A stretch of 64,000 nt of DNA from Lachnospiraceae bacterium (GCA_022793375.1 JAAWCS010000073.1:1-64000), one strand, 5' to 3'; counted from the stretch's first letter, positions 45,438 through 54,414 are shown. Translations and numbers: made by a program. Notes: generated from the sequence alone by a model not told the origin.

Positions 45438-46520
45438 ATGAGTAAAACAAACGAAAAAAAAGGGTTCGGTTCCTTTCTGGCCCGCAAAAACATCATTTTT
45501 TCCGGCAAACGCTACGGCATCGACGCGCTGAGCGCCATGGCTCAGGGACTTTTTGCCTCCCTGCTGATCGGCACCATCGTCTCGACGCTGGGCGCCCAGC
45601 TGGGAATCGAATTCCTGGTAACGGTCGGCAATTATACCAAATCCACCTACGTGGTCGGTGCGGCGATGGCCATCTCCATCGGCTATGCCTTACAGGCCCC
45701 CCAGCTGGTACTCTTTTCCCTGGTCTCGGTCGGCGCGGCCGCCAATGAGATGGGCGCAGCCGGCGGTCCTCTGGCCGTACTGGTCATCGCGGTTATTGCC
45801 GCCGAATGCGGCAAAGCCGTGTCCAAAGAAACCCGGGTGGATATCCTGGTTACCCCGTTCGTCACGATCGTGACCGGCGTCTTTTTATCCCTGTGGTGCG
45901 CCCCGGCAATCGGCTCGGCCGCGGCCCGCGTCGGCGACCTTGTAATGTGGGCTACGGAACTGCAGCCCTTCTTTATGGGAATCCTCGTATCCGTGATCGT
46001 CGGCATCGCCCTAACGCTGCCGATCTCCAGCGCCGCCATCTGCGCCGCCCTGGGGCTTACGGGGCTGGCCGGCGGAGCCGCCGTGGCCGGCTGCTGTGCT
46101 CAGATGATCGGCTTTGCGGTCATGAGTTTCCGCGAAAACGCCTGGGGCGGCCTTGTATCCCAGGGGCTTGGCACCAGTATGCTGCAGATGGGCAATATTG
46201 TAAAAAATCCCCGCATCTGGATCCCGCCGACGCTGGCTTCGGCCATCACCGGCCCGATTGCCACTTGTTTGTTCCGTTTCCAGATGAACGGCGCCGCTAT
46301 TTCCTCCGGCATGGGCACCTGCGGCCTGGTCGGCCAGATCGGCGTCTATACCGGGTGGGTAAACGACATTGCCGCCGGAACCAAGGCAGCCATCACTGCC
46401 CTCGACTGGCTGGCGATGGCCCTGATCTGCTTTATCCTGCCAGCCGTGCTGAGCGTCCTTTTTTACGGGATACTTCGAAAGGCCGGATGGATCCGCGAAG
46501 GCGATTTAACGCTGTCTTAA
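45438..46520 (+). CDS. Orphan PTS EIIC-type membrane protein (PTS_EIIC_2/PfoR family)
   Basis: 360 residues with 8-10 hydrophobic segments. RYGIDALSAMAQGLFASLLIGTIVSTLG at the start and FFMGILVSVIVGIALTLPISSAAICAALGL later are typical of the PfoR/COG3641 family. Relatives are called PTS IIC or PfoR, after a gene near the perfringolysin gene. No IIA, IIB, HPr or kinase gene is near, so PTS transport of a sugar is unproven. The ATG has GAGGAG upstream. Confidence 0.82.
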   Translation: MSKTNEKKGFGSFLARKNIIFSGKRYGIDALSAMAQGLFASLLIGTIVSTLGAQLGIEFLVTVGNYTKSTYVVGAAMAISIGYALQAPQLVLFSLVSVGAAANEMGAAGGPLAVLVIAVIAAECGKAVSKETRVDILVTPFVTIVTGVFLSLWCAPAIGSAAARVGDLVMWATELQPFFMGILVSVIVGIALTLPISSAAICAALGLTGLAGGAAVAGCCAQMIGFAVMSFRENAWGGLVSQGLGTSMLQMGNIVKNPRIWIPPTLASAITGPIATCLFRFQMNGAAISSGMGTCGLVGQIGVYTGWVNDIAAGTKAAITALDWLAMALICFILPAVLSVLFYGILRKAGWIREGDLTLS

Positions 46521-46676
46521 AGACGGCCGCTGCCCGCGCCCAAAATTAACTTTCTCTCACAGGCATAAAAAAAGCGCCTCCTGCCATAATATGTCACAGA
46601 AGCGATCTTGTCCGCGATCCGTGCGTCAGCGCGGAGACCGATCCACAGTGACCTATTTTCGCAGGAGGAATTTTTT

Positions 46677-47582
46677 ATGACCGAAACCTGTTTTCATGCT
46701 GCCGCCGTCAGCCGCCCCTTCTTTGAAGGGTGGTACTTCAAGCACCAGTCCGACGAACATACCCTGATCCTGATTCCCGCTTTTCATCGGGACGAAAATG
46801 GTGAAAAAAGCGCTTCTTTGCAGATCATTCTCGACGACGTCGCCCGCCGGCTGGACTTTTCGGCCGATGACTTTGAGGCCGATACCAAACGGCTTCATGT
46901 GCGCCTGGGGCAAAACGTCTTTTCCGAAAAGGGCTGCCGGCTTCACATCGATCTGCCTGGCTTGACGCTGCGCGGCCACCTGCGCTACGGCGCCTTTTAC
47001 AACCCCAAACGCTCTCTGATGGGGCCGCTTGGCAGGCTTCCGCTGCCCTGTTTCCATGAAGTGCTGAGCCTGTTCCACCGTCTGCGCGGCCTGATTACCG
47101 TAAACGGGCAGCTTTGGGATTTCTCCGACGGCTTCGGTTATCTGGAAAAAGACTGGGGGCACAGTTTCCCCTCCTCCTACCTCTGGCTGCAATGCGGCTG
47201 GCAGGAAGCCGCCGACCGTTCCTGCGTCATGCTCGCCATTGCCAGTCTCGGGACCAGCCAGCTCCCTTTTACGGCCTGCGGCAGCCTGATCCTCTGCAAG
47301 GGGAAGCAGTACCGTCTCTCCACTTATCAGGGCGCACAGCTGACTCACTGCGGCGGCCGGCGGATCGCCCTGCGCCAGGGCCCCTGGCTTTTGCAGGTAA
47401 TCCTGCCTCCGGATACCGTAAAGACAGCCTCCTCAGGAGCCCTTCTTCTGGCGCCCGAAGCCGGCCGTATGAGCCGCACCATCCGCGAATACAGCCGTTG
47501 TCAAATGCGCTGCCAGCTTTACAAAGGAGGGAAACGCATTCTCGACACACAAAAAGACGCCGGAAGTCTGGAGCGGGTGTAA
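46677..47582 (+). CDS. Tocopherol-cyclase-like domain protein
   Basis: 301 residues. The opening FFEGWYFKHQ, then the later FSDGFGYLEKDWGHSFPSSYLWLQ block, is the signature of the tocopherol cyclase-like family. In plants this fold closes the chromanol ring of vitamin E, but an anaerobic Firmicute makes no tocopherol, so the bacterial role is unknown and may involve lipid or carotenoid-like substrates. The ATG at 46677 has GCAGGAGGAA upstream. No signal peptide. It stands alone and converges on the VanY-like gene. Confidence 0.8.
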   Translation: MTETCFHAAAVSRPFFEGWYFKHQSDEHTLILIPAFHRDENGEKSASLQIILDDVARRLDFSADDFEADTKRLHVRLGQNVFSEKGCRLHIDLPGLTLRGHLRYGAFYNPKRSLMGPLGRLPLPCFHEVLSLFHRLRGLITVNGQLWDFSDGFGYLEKDWGHSFPSSYLWLQCGWQEAADRSCVMLAIASLGTSQLPFTACGSLILCKGKQYRLSTYQGAQLTHCGGRRIALRQGPWLLQVILPPDTVKTASSGALLLAPEAGRMSRTIREYSRCQMRCQLYKGGKRILDTQKDAGSLERV

Positions 47583-47594
47583 CCACCTGCCCTT

Positions 47595-48524
47595 TTACGA
47601 CTGCCACACCTCCTCGAGCAGCAAGTCCTGCTCGTACATATATTTTGCCGCTTCCTTGCCCACATAGCGGAAATGCCACGACTCATAATCAATCCCCGTA
47701 ACCGGCTCCTGCCCTCTCGGATAGCGCAGGACAAAGCCGTAGCGCCAGGCATTTTCCCGCAGCCATTCATTCTCCGCCGTGCGCTCCTGTCCGTCGTCCA
47801 GCAGCTGGTAGTCCAGCGCCACAATATCCAGGGCCAGGCCCGTGGAATGCTCGCTGCAGCCGGGCGGCATCGTCATCCGCGTGACCTGTTCATACGCCTC
47901 CTCATAGGACATCCCCGAAGCCATACAGGCACGGACATCCTCATCCAGCAATTCCTGCTGCCGCTCGACGCTGCGATAACCGGAACAGACCACAAAGTGC
48001 AGCCCCTCCTGCTTCCCGGCCGCCAGCATATCCTCCAGATCGTCGTACAGCACCTCGGCTACCGACACCAGCCCCGAAGGCAGCACCTGCAGCGCCACCT
48101 CATACCCCTCCGGCAGCGGATTGTCTTTATTGACCAGCATCAAAAGCGGATCACTCAGGTCAAGAGGAGAATCCTCCTTCTGCCGTTGACTGCTGTTTTT
48201 TGCGGTTGTGGCCTCGCCGTTTGAGGACGCTCCCGGAATCGATACGATGTTTAGCTGTGAATCCAGGTTTTCCGTCCCCGAAAAATCCAATTCCGCCCCG
48301 TCCTTCTTATCCGAAAACAGCTTTGCCAGCTGTGCACGCCCCCACAGCACAATAAACAGCGCCAGAGTCAGCGCGCTCAGAGCCACCACTGCCCGCAGAC
48401 ACAGCGCGATCCGATAGCGCCGCCTGCGCAGCTGCTTTTTTCTCATCTGCCGCTCCTTCATGGCCCTTAACTGCCGTTGTCTCTCCCGCTGTCTTTCCTG
48501 TGCCATTTTCTCTGCCGCTTTCAT
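47595..48524 (-). CDS. VanY-like D-alanyl-D-alanine carboxypeptidase (M15B)
   Basis: 309 residues. A very basic N-terminal 35 residues (Arg/Gln/Lys-rich) precedes one membrane helix (about 40-62), then a spacer and the peptidase domain (about 130-305). Zinc ligands are in SEHSTGLALD and SWHFRYVG, and SGYRSVERQ is also typical. It would trim the terminal D-Ala from peptidoglycan stems outside the cell. The ATG at 48524 has GAGAGGAG upstream, lying inside a long palindrome. It follows the histidine kinase operon on the same strand. Confidence 0.9.
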   Translation of the reverse strand: MKAAEKMAQERQRERQRQLRAMKERQMRKKQLRRRRYRIALCLRAVVALSALTLALFIVLWGRAQLAKLFSDKKDGAELDFSGTENLDSQLNIVSIPGASSNGEATTAKNSSQRQKEDSPLDLSDPLLMLVNKDNPLPEGYEVALQVLPSGLVSVAEVLYDDLEDMLAAGKQEGLHFVVCSGYRSVERQQELLDEDVRACMASGMSYEEAYEQVTRMTMPPGCSEHSTGLALDIVALDYQLLDDGQERTAENEWLRENAWRYGFVLRYPRGQEPVTGIDYESWHFRYVGKEAAKYMYEQDLLLEEVWQS

Positions 48525-48528
48525 AAAA

Positions 48529-48561
48529 ATACTCCTCTCAACCTTATGTTGAGAAGAGTAT
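48529..48561. promoter_or_regulatory. 33-bp palindrome covering the VanY-like gene's ribosome site
   Basis: ATACTCCTCTCAAC and GTTGAGAAGAGTAT pair with one mismatch around CTTAT. The ribosome site GAGAGGAG lies in one arm, so the RNA hairpin could hide it; one arm also contains TATACT, so it could instead be a DNA operator. Confidence 0.6.
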
Positions 48562-48629
48562 AACCCCTGGCTGTTTCCTGTTTTTTTCATTTTTGTTTCT
48601 AAGTTGTTTCTTTGTTTACGCCCGTGTTT

Positions 48630-49652
48630 TCAGGGATCAATCGCCGCTCCGTTTTCCCACGGATCCCGCTGCGCAGCCATCCATATATCGCATCGGTTCT
48701 CTACATTGGACCTTAAAAACAAGCTTATCAGGCTCCCGCTTCCTAAAAGAATCCCATAGCCGCTATAGAATGTATCCTCGTAAGCCGCCTCCATGCAAAA
48801 ACTGGTGGCTTCCGCATTAAAATTCTCATAAAACAAGAACGCCGAACCGTAAGCCGCCTCGCCTATAAATTGGCTCAATGCCGTATCACCGTCTCCCGCC
48901 CTCTGTACATAGTCGGCCTGGCAGTATTCTTTCAGCTGAAAGGAGCTTTCCTGTTCCATACGCTCGGCCAGCGACATGTGCTCCCAGCCTTCAAGCCGGA
49001 CTCTTTCCGCTAATCGGTTTTCCTGCTCATTTTGATCTTGAGCCGACGTCTGAATGCTGTGCGATACAAAATACAGGCAGACGCCGTCCGCATCCATAAT
49101 AAAGTCCATAAAGCTATGTTCCTGTTCATACTTCATCCAAAGCACGTTCAGGCCGCTCTCCGGGCAGGTATACAGATCCATCTGCCGCAGCTTGCTGATT
49201 GCCAACAGCTCCGCAAATTCCTCCGGCAGCAGGCCGAAGCGAATCCATTCCTCTACCTGGCTTTCCAGTTTTTCCTGCCATTTGACGCTGGGATCGGCCG
49301 TGGTGTATCTCTGTTCTGTCAGGTCATAGCGCCCGACCCGTTCAAACCGCTCGCTCTCTGTCAGTATACGGATTTTTTCCGCCACCAGCTTGTCTTTTTC
49401 CGTTGGCAGATGCGTAATCTGCCGGTCCTCCACATGGGCTTTATTCAACAGCTGTTCATCCTGCCAGCGGCTGTAATAGTCCGGCAGAAAAAAGGCGCTT
49501 AAAAGCGCCGCTGCCAGAAATAAGACGCCCGCCACATAACCGGCTAGGACTCCCTTCTTTTTCTTTCGTCCGCCTTTTTGTCCAAGCCCGGCGACGTATT
49601 CTTTTCCGTCCTCCCATAACGGCTCGTTTTCATGTGCGGAAATCTGACGCAT
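48630..49652 (-). CDS. Membrane-anchored extracytoplasmic protein of unknown family
   Basis: 340 residues. A charged cytoplasmic start with a poly-Lys stretch (about 27-33), one membrane helix (about 35-57, GVLAGYVAGVLFLAAALLSAFFL) and an acidic extracellular domain of about 280 residues with Cys at several places. I recognise no domain. The start has GGAAGGGG upstream and lies inside the end of the histidine kinase gene, overlapping it by 109 bases in another frame. It is probably an accessory of that two-component system, for instance a sensor partner or a target. Confidence 0.7.
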   Translation of the reverse strand: MRQISAHENEPLWEDGKEYVAGLGQKGGRKKKKGVLAGYVAGVLFLAAALLSAFFLPDYYSRWQDEQLLNKAHVEDRQITHLPTEKDKLVAEKIRILTESERFERVGRYDLTEQRYTTADPSVKWQEKLESQVEEWIRFGLLPEEFAELLAISKLRQMDLYTCPESGLNVLWMKYEQEHSFMDFIMDADGVCLYFVSHSIQTSAQDQNEQENRLAERVRLEGWEHMSLAERMEQESSFQLKEYCQADYVQRAGDGDTALSQFIGEAAYGSAFLFYENFNAEATSFCMEAAYEDTFYSGYGILLGSGSLISLFLRSNVENRCDIWMAAQRDPWENGAAIDP

Positions 49653-51025
49653 ATGCGCATCCCCTTCCCTTTTTCACTGTCAAATTCCATCCTGGCCCCG
49701 TGAAGCCTGACAATCTGGCTGCAAAGCGTCAGCCCCAGCCCTGCGCCGCCCTCCTTGCGGGAACGGGATTTATCTACCATATAAAAAGCTTCTGTCAGAC
49801 GCGGCAGTTCCTCCTTTGATACACCGTTTCCTTCATCGAGCACCAAAAAAACATAATCGTCCCCGTCGCGGCATCCGTACAGAAAAATCAGGCCGCCCGG
49901 CCGCGAAGCTTTCACACCGTTGTCGATCAGGTTAAACAACAGCGACTGCAGCAGTTCACTGTCCCCCAGAATGCGGCCGTCCGCTGCCTCCATCCGCCAG
50001 ACCATTCCCCGTTTTTCTACCAGCGGCTTTTCCACCAGTTCGACCTGCGCCGCCAGTTCGCGGCAGCGGATCGGTTTCAGTTCCAGCTCCTGCCGGCCCA
50101 AAAACGCCATATTGAGCAGCTTGTAGGAGAGAGATTGCAGCCGGCGGCTCTGTCGGTTAATCGTGTCGCCGCAGATGCGGATCTCCGACTCTGACAAATC
50201 CATGGTCGCTAACATCTCCGAATAGCCGATAATCGATGTCAGCGGCGTTTTCAGTTCATGGGCAAAAGCCGAGGTAAAAGCGTCCTTGCGCTCTGCCTCG
50301 TCTTTTAGCTGCTCCATCTGGCCGGCCATCGTATCGGCCATCCGGTTAAAATCCCAGGCCAGAGACCCGATCTCATCCTGTCCCATATCCCGCGCCCGCA
50401 TCGACAAATCTCCCTCCGCCAGCGCCCGGGCCGTGCGCGACAGTTCTCCGGTCTTGCGCAAGGACAGACTGAGCGTCAGCCACATGATAAAGCCCACGCA
50501 CAGAGAAGCCGCCAGCAGTCCGTAGCGGTACATCACGCTCATTTGCTTGCGGTTTTCAAAGATATCCGTCACACAGCGCAGCGTTTCCACCATATATCCT
50601 TCTTCTGTCCGGCTGAGCGCCGCCACATAATATTCCCCGTTTTCGGCCTGGCAGATTTCATAGCCAAAATTGCGGTTTTTGTCCAGGTTTTCTTCAATTC
50701 CATGCCCCACAAAAAGCCGGTTGTCCTCATAGAGCACTTGTTTCTTGGCATCGTAGATGCGCAGACAGCCTCCCCGCTCATCCGTCGCCTCGTGAAACCC
50801 TGCGACTACCTCTTCTTCGGTATAACGGCCGGGCGAGATGTCCTCATAAGCCCGTTTGGAAAGAATGTAGGAGGTCGCTGCGTACTTATTTTCCAGGCTG
50901 CACTGCTCCACCTCCCGTTCCAGTGAATCGGAAAACGAAGTCTGAAGCATCCACATCCCAAACACGGTCAGCACCAGAATCAGTACCGGCATTGTCACAA
51001 AAAACAGCTTCCACGACAGCTTCAT
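49544..51025 (-). CDS. Two-component sensor histidine kinase
   Basis: 493 residues. Membrane helix at about 8-28, an extracellular sensor (about 29-165), a second helix at about 170-188, a HAMP domain (about 189-240), HisKA with FAHELKTPLTSIIGYSEML (phospho-His) and HATPase with LFNLIDNGVKAS (N box), LDEGNGV and GGAGLGL (G boxes). The signal is unknown. It follows the response regulator by 14 bases. The last 30 residues are a charged tail that overlaps the next gene by 109 bases. Confidence 0.95.
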   Translation of the reverse strand: MKLSWKLFFVTMPVLILVLTVFGMWMLQTSFSDSLEREVEQCSLENKYAATSYILSKRAYEDISPGRYTEEEVVAGFHEATDERGGCLRIYDAKKQVLYEDNRLFVGHGIEENLDKNRNFGYEICQAENGEYYVAALSRTEEGYMVETLRCVTDIFENRKQMSVMYRYGLLAASLCVGFIMWLTLSLSLRKTGELSRTARALAEGDLSMRARDMGQDEIGSLAWDFNRMADTMAGQMEQLKDEAERKDAFTSAFAHELKTPLTSIIGYSEMLATMDLSESEIRICGDTINRQSRRLQSLSYKLLNMAFLGRQELELKPIRCRELAAQVELVEKPLVEKRGMVWRMEAADGRILGDSELLQSLLFNLIDNGVKASRPGGLIFLYGCRDGDDYVFLVLDEGNGVSKEELPRLTEAFYMVDKSRSRKEGGAGLGLTLCSQIVRLHGARMEFDSEKGKGMRICVRFPHMKTSRYGRTEKNTSPGLDKKADERKRRES

Positions 51026-51039
51026 CTCTTTGCCCCCGC

Positions 51040-51693
51040 TTAAAGCTCCAGTCGATATCCGATTTTATACATAGCCACAATATGTTCCTCCAGATCCAGC
51101 TTCTTTTTCAGGCGATGCACATGCAGATCTACCGTCCGTCCCCGGTCCGAGTACTCGCCACCCCATACATTTTCATAGATCGTCTCCCGATACAGCGTCC
51201 GGTTCTGATTGCGGGCAAACAAAACTAAGAGGTCATATTCCTTGTGCGTCAGCTTCACCGGCTCTCCGCCTTTTGTCACGGTCATGGCCTCCGTATCAAT
51301 CTCAATATCCAAAAAACGCAAATGCTGCGTCGTCTTGTTATAACGGCGCAGTACAGTCGTCACACGAGCCAGAAGCTCGGTCAATTCAAAGGGTTTGGCA
51401 ATATAGTCCTCCGCTCCCGCCATCAGCCCTTTTACCTTCTGCTCGGTCTCTCCCATCGCCGTCAAAAAAATCACCGGTATCCCCAATGCTTTCGCGTATT
51501 CAAGCACCTCGTAACCGTTTATCCCCGGCAGCATCACGTCCAGCAAAACCAGGTCATAGCTTCTTTCCTGCATGAGGTTCGCCGCTTCCACCCCGTCAAA
51601 AGCTGTTTCACACTGATAGCCCGCCCGGGCCAGATTCAGCCGGATCAGCGTGGATATGGCTTCTTCGTCTTCTACAATCAATATCCGGTTCAC
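51040..51693 (-). CDS. OmpR/PhoB family response regulator
   Basis: 217 residues. Receiver domain (about 1-115) with the acidic pair EDEE, the phospho-acceptor Asp in LVLLDVMLPG and the conserved Lys in AKPFE; winged-helix domain (about 125-217) with RTVDLHVHRLKKKL. The start is GTG at 51693, with AAAGGGG upstream. A TGTTATACT extended -10 lies about 35 bases ahead. It heads the operon regulator-kinase-anchored protein, which may also read into the VanY-like gene. Confidence 0.95.
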   Translation of the reverse strand: MNRILIVEDEEAISTLIRLNLARAGYQCETAFDGVEAANLMQERSYDLVLLDVMLPGINGYEVLEYAKALGIPVIFLTAMGETEQKVKGLMAGAEDYIAKPFELTELLARVTTVLRRYNKTTQHLRFLDIEIDTEAMTVTKGGEPVKLTHKEYDLLVLFARNQNRTLYRETIYENVWGGEYSDRGRTVDLHVHRLKKKLDLEEHIVAMYKIGYRLEL

Positions 51694-51788
51694 TCGTCGG
51701 TCCCCTTTCCGTTGTTCCCTATAAACAGTATAACACGAAATGTTTCCAACTTGTATCCGGAATCTGTCCTATGAAAATATTTCCGTTT

Positions 51789-52700
51789 TTATTCTCCATA
51801 GTACAGCTCTGCCAGCTCATACACGCGCTTCTTTGTCGATTCGACCAGGCTTTGCGTATAAGCCAGACTCTGCGCGCTGTTGCTCTGGTTGGCGGTGGCC
51901 GCGGCCTCATTGGCCGCCGCGTCTCTGCTTCGCAGCCAGGCTTTCTCCTCCGTCCTCAGCTCGTCAAACTCTTCTTCGGTCATGGATGCCCGAATTGCCT
52001 GATAAACCAAATTCAGCTCATCGTCCCAAAACTTGAGCGCTTCGTCGGCCGCTGTTTTCTGATCCGCCGCCGTCTTTTTGGAGGCCTCCTCTTCGCGCTT
52101 GGTAAGTTTTTCATCCATCTCGCTTAAACGCCCGTAATAATCCTCCGCCCGGATCGCAAGCCCGCCGTCCACATCGGCAACCAGCAGTTCAAACATCTCC
52201 CCGCTTTCTTCGTCAAACCCGGAAACGGCAATGAACGTCTCCTCGAATTTTGACTCTTCTTTTATGAAAACGCCCGCATCGCTTTCGGACGACCAGGCCG
52301 CCTCCAGGCAGACCTCCTCCTCCGCCTGGCCCGCGCTTACCGCTCCTTCCACCTGTTCATCTGCCGATGTCCGCACTTTTTGAAGTTCCTGCGTCACATC
52401 CCCTGCGGCAGGGGCCTCCGGCTGCAGGGCTTCTTTCGTAAATGCGTCGATGTCGATTGCCATCGGTTCTTCGGGCCGCTCAGACGCCCGTTCCCATGCG
52501 TCTCCCTGCGCCCCCGCCGATCCTTCCGCCACCGGTATTTCGACGCCGGCCGCCATGCTTTGCACACCTTCTTTGGCATTCTCGGCCCCGGAGGAACTAC
52601 CGCCGCCCTTTTGCAGGCTCAGGTTCAGGAGCGTTAAGCTCACGCCTGCCGCGACTACTATAATCACCATCCCTATGAATTTCAGTACTCGCTCTCCCAT
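51789..52700 (-). CDS. Membrane-anchored protein with LprI-like (DUF1311) C-terminal domain
   Basis: 303 residues. N-terminal membrane helix (about 8-28), then a long acidic, low-complexity stalk (about 30-190), then the LprI/DUF1311-like domain starting KFWDDELNLVYQAIRASMTEEEFDELRTEEKAWLRSRD. That domain family includes lysozyme inhibitors, but many members have unknown roles. The ATG at 52700 has GAAGGAG upstream; a GTG lies two codons earlier. It overlaps the end of the MutS-like gene by 104 bases in another frame. It lacks the Cys pairs of classical LprI. Confidence 0.75.
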   Translation of the reverse strand: MGERVLKFIGMVIIVVAAGVSLTLLNLSLQKGGGSSSGAENAKEGVQSMAAGVEIPVAEGSAGAQGDAWERASERPEEPMAIDIDAFTKEALQPEAPAAGDVTQELQKVRTSADEQVEGAVSAGQAEEEVCLEAAWSSESDAGVFIKEESKFEETFIAVSGFDEESGEMFELLVADVDGGLAIRAEDYYGRLSEMDEKLTKREEEASKKTAADQKTAADEALKFWDDELNLVYQAIRASMTEEEFDELRTEEKAWLRSRDAAANEAAATANQSNSAQSLAYTQSLVESTKKRVYELAELYYGE

Positions 52701-54390
52701 GCGCACGCTCCTTCACATCCATACTCCAGACACCTGTTTGCCCAAAATGCTCCGCCATCTCCTGCGCTTGTCTGAGTACCGTTTCTTCATATCCCATCAA
52801 TTCCAAAAGCAGCAGGGCATTGCGGCTCTTTGTCCGCCCTGGCTTCAGCCGATAAGAAAACAACACGTCGCCGCCTGCGATCTCCTCGGAAAAATGACCG
52901 TTTTCATACCAGGGTTCCAGCAGCTGCGCCAGTTCCGCATCGTGAGTCGCCGCGAAACACAGTAGGTTCATATCCGCCATGCTTCGTAAAATCTGCGCCG
53001 AGGCCGCAATCCGCTCTACCGTATTCGTCCCCCGTAAAACCTCGTCGATCATACATAGCACCGGCAGCCGGTCCCGTCCCCGGTCCAGGATCCGCTTTAG
53101 CGAGCGAATCTCCGCAATGTAGTAGCTCTCGCCGTTTTGCAGGCTGTCGCGCAGCGCCATCGACGTATAGATCTGATACAAGGGCGCCCGATACGAAACA
53201 CCGGGCGCCGTATACGTAGTCTGCGCCAGCACCGCGCTCAGGGCAACGGTCTTTAAAAAAGTGGATTTTCCTGAAGCATTGGAGCCGGTAATCAGCTGGT
53301 TTCGCCGCGCATAAATCGTATTCGGCACGGCTCGGTCCACCAGGGGATGGTACAGGCCCTCGCCGTGCAGATAGGGCGGCTCTCCCGCTGTCAGCTGCGG
53401 CCGGCACCACTGTCCCAGACAGCTGCGCAGGGAAGCGATGGCCAGGCCGCATTCCAGCTGTCCCAAAATCTCCGTCACCCGCCAGATCGCCGTCTCCTTA
53501 TCCTTTGTCATGCGGACAATCTGATTGTAAGCGATTAAATCCGTGTGCAGCAGCATCTTGACATAATCCATAATCAGGTCGAAGGGGGAACCGCCCATCG
53601 CCTTTCCGGCGGAAATAAAACGGCTCTTTGCACAGAAAGGCTCCAGCTCTTTTACCGAAGCCCGCAGAGGCGTCAGATATTCTGACAGGGCTTCGCTGTC
53701 TTTTAAAGCGGCGATTGCCCGGCCGTGCACCGCCATACGTACCACTTGCGAAACGCAGGAAAAATAGGATTCCACCTGCGCTTTTTGCTGATAGTAAACG
53801 ATCATCTGGAAACCGATCATCCCTCCCAGCGCCAAAATACCCGTATCCGGCCAAATCGCTATGCTGGCGGCGGCCGCCGCCAGGGCTGCCAGGCCTATAT
53901 AATGGAATCCGTTTGAACGGCAGGGCTGCCCGCTCAAATTTGCTATATAGTCGCACAGCGCCTGCCGGCTGTTTTTGCCGATTGCGGCCAGCTGTTTCTC
54001 CAGTTCCAGGCGAAGCGGCGGATTCTCTGCAAGCACGGCCGCCAGCCGGTCCCGTTTCAGCAGAACGGACAGATCGGTACAGGGCGTCCGCAGCAGCCGG
54101 TACAGCGCTTCTTCCCCCGCGGAGGAATTGGTATGGTTCAAAAGCATGAATACCTCGTCCATATCCAGATCGTTCCAGGTAATATCGTCAAGGACATATT
54201 CCCCGCCCCGGAACCGTTCAAAATACCGGCGGATCCGCCTCAGATCTTCTTCCCCATATTCCTGATCTGGGACCTGCCCCCACCGCTCCTTCAGCCGCTC
54301 TGTAAAGAGCCGGCGGCGGCGCGCTTCGTTCTGTCTGTACCAGATATATAAAAACAGCACGGCCGCCGCCAAAAACCAGATGTATTCCAT
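52597..54390 (-). CDS. Membrane-associated MutS-like ATPase
   Basis: 597 residues. An N-terminal membrane helix (about 3-18), a MutS core-like helical region, a hydrophobic hairpin at about 160-200, and a C-terminal MutS domain V ATPase: Walker A ITGSNASGKST, YIAEIRSLKRIL, Walker B VLCMIDEVLRGTNT and ATHDAELAQ. The N-terminal mismatch-recognition domain is missing, so it is not a mismatch repair MutS. Membrane-bound members of this group are widespread in Firmicutes and uncharacterised. The last 40 residues are a charged tail overlapping the next gene. Confidence 0.85.
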   Translation of the reverse strand: MEYIWFLAAAVLFLYIWYRQNEARRRRLFTERLKERWGQVPDQEYGEEDLRRIRRYFERFRGGEYVLDDITWNDLDMDEVFMLLNHTNSSAGEEALYRLLRTPCTDLSVLLKRDRLAAVLAENPPLRLELEKQLAAIGKNSRQALCDYIANLSGQPCRSNGFHYIGLAALAAAAASIAIWPDTGILALGGMIGFQMIVYYQQKAQVESYFSCVSQVVRMAVHGRAIAALKDSEALSEYLTPLRASVKELEPFCAKSRFISAGKAMGGSPFDLIMDYVKMLLHTDLIAYNQIVRMTKDKETAIWRVTEILGQLECGLAIASLRSCLGQWCRPQLTAGEPPYLHGEGLYHPLVDRAVPNTIYARRNQLITGSNASGKSTFLKTVALSAVLAQTTYTAPGVSYRAPLYQIYTSMALRDSLQNGESYYIAEIRSLKRILDRGRDRLPVLCMIDEVLRGTNTVERIAASAQILRSMADMNLLCFAATHDAELAQLLEPWYENGHFSEEIAGGDVLFSYRLKPGRTKSRNALLLLELMGYEETVLRQAQEMAEHFGQTGVWSMDVKERAHGRASTEIHRDGDYSSRGRRELNAPEPEPAKGRR

Positions 54391-54414
54391 GCTTTCTGCG
54401 CTGTCCTTTCTTTG

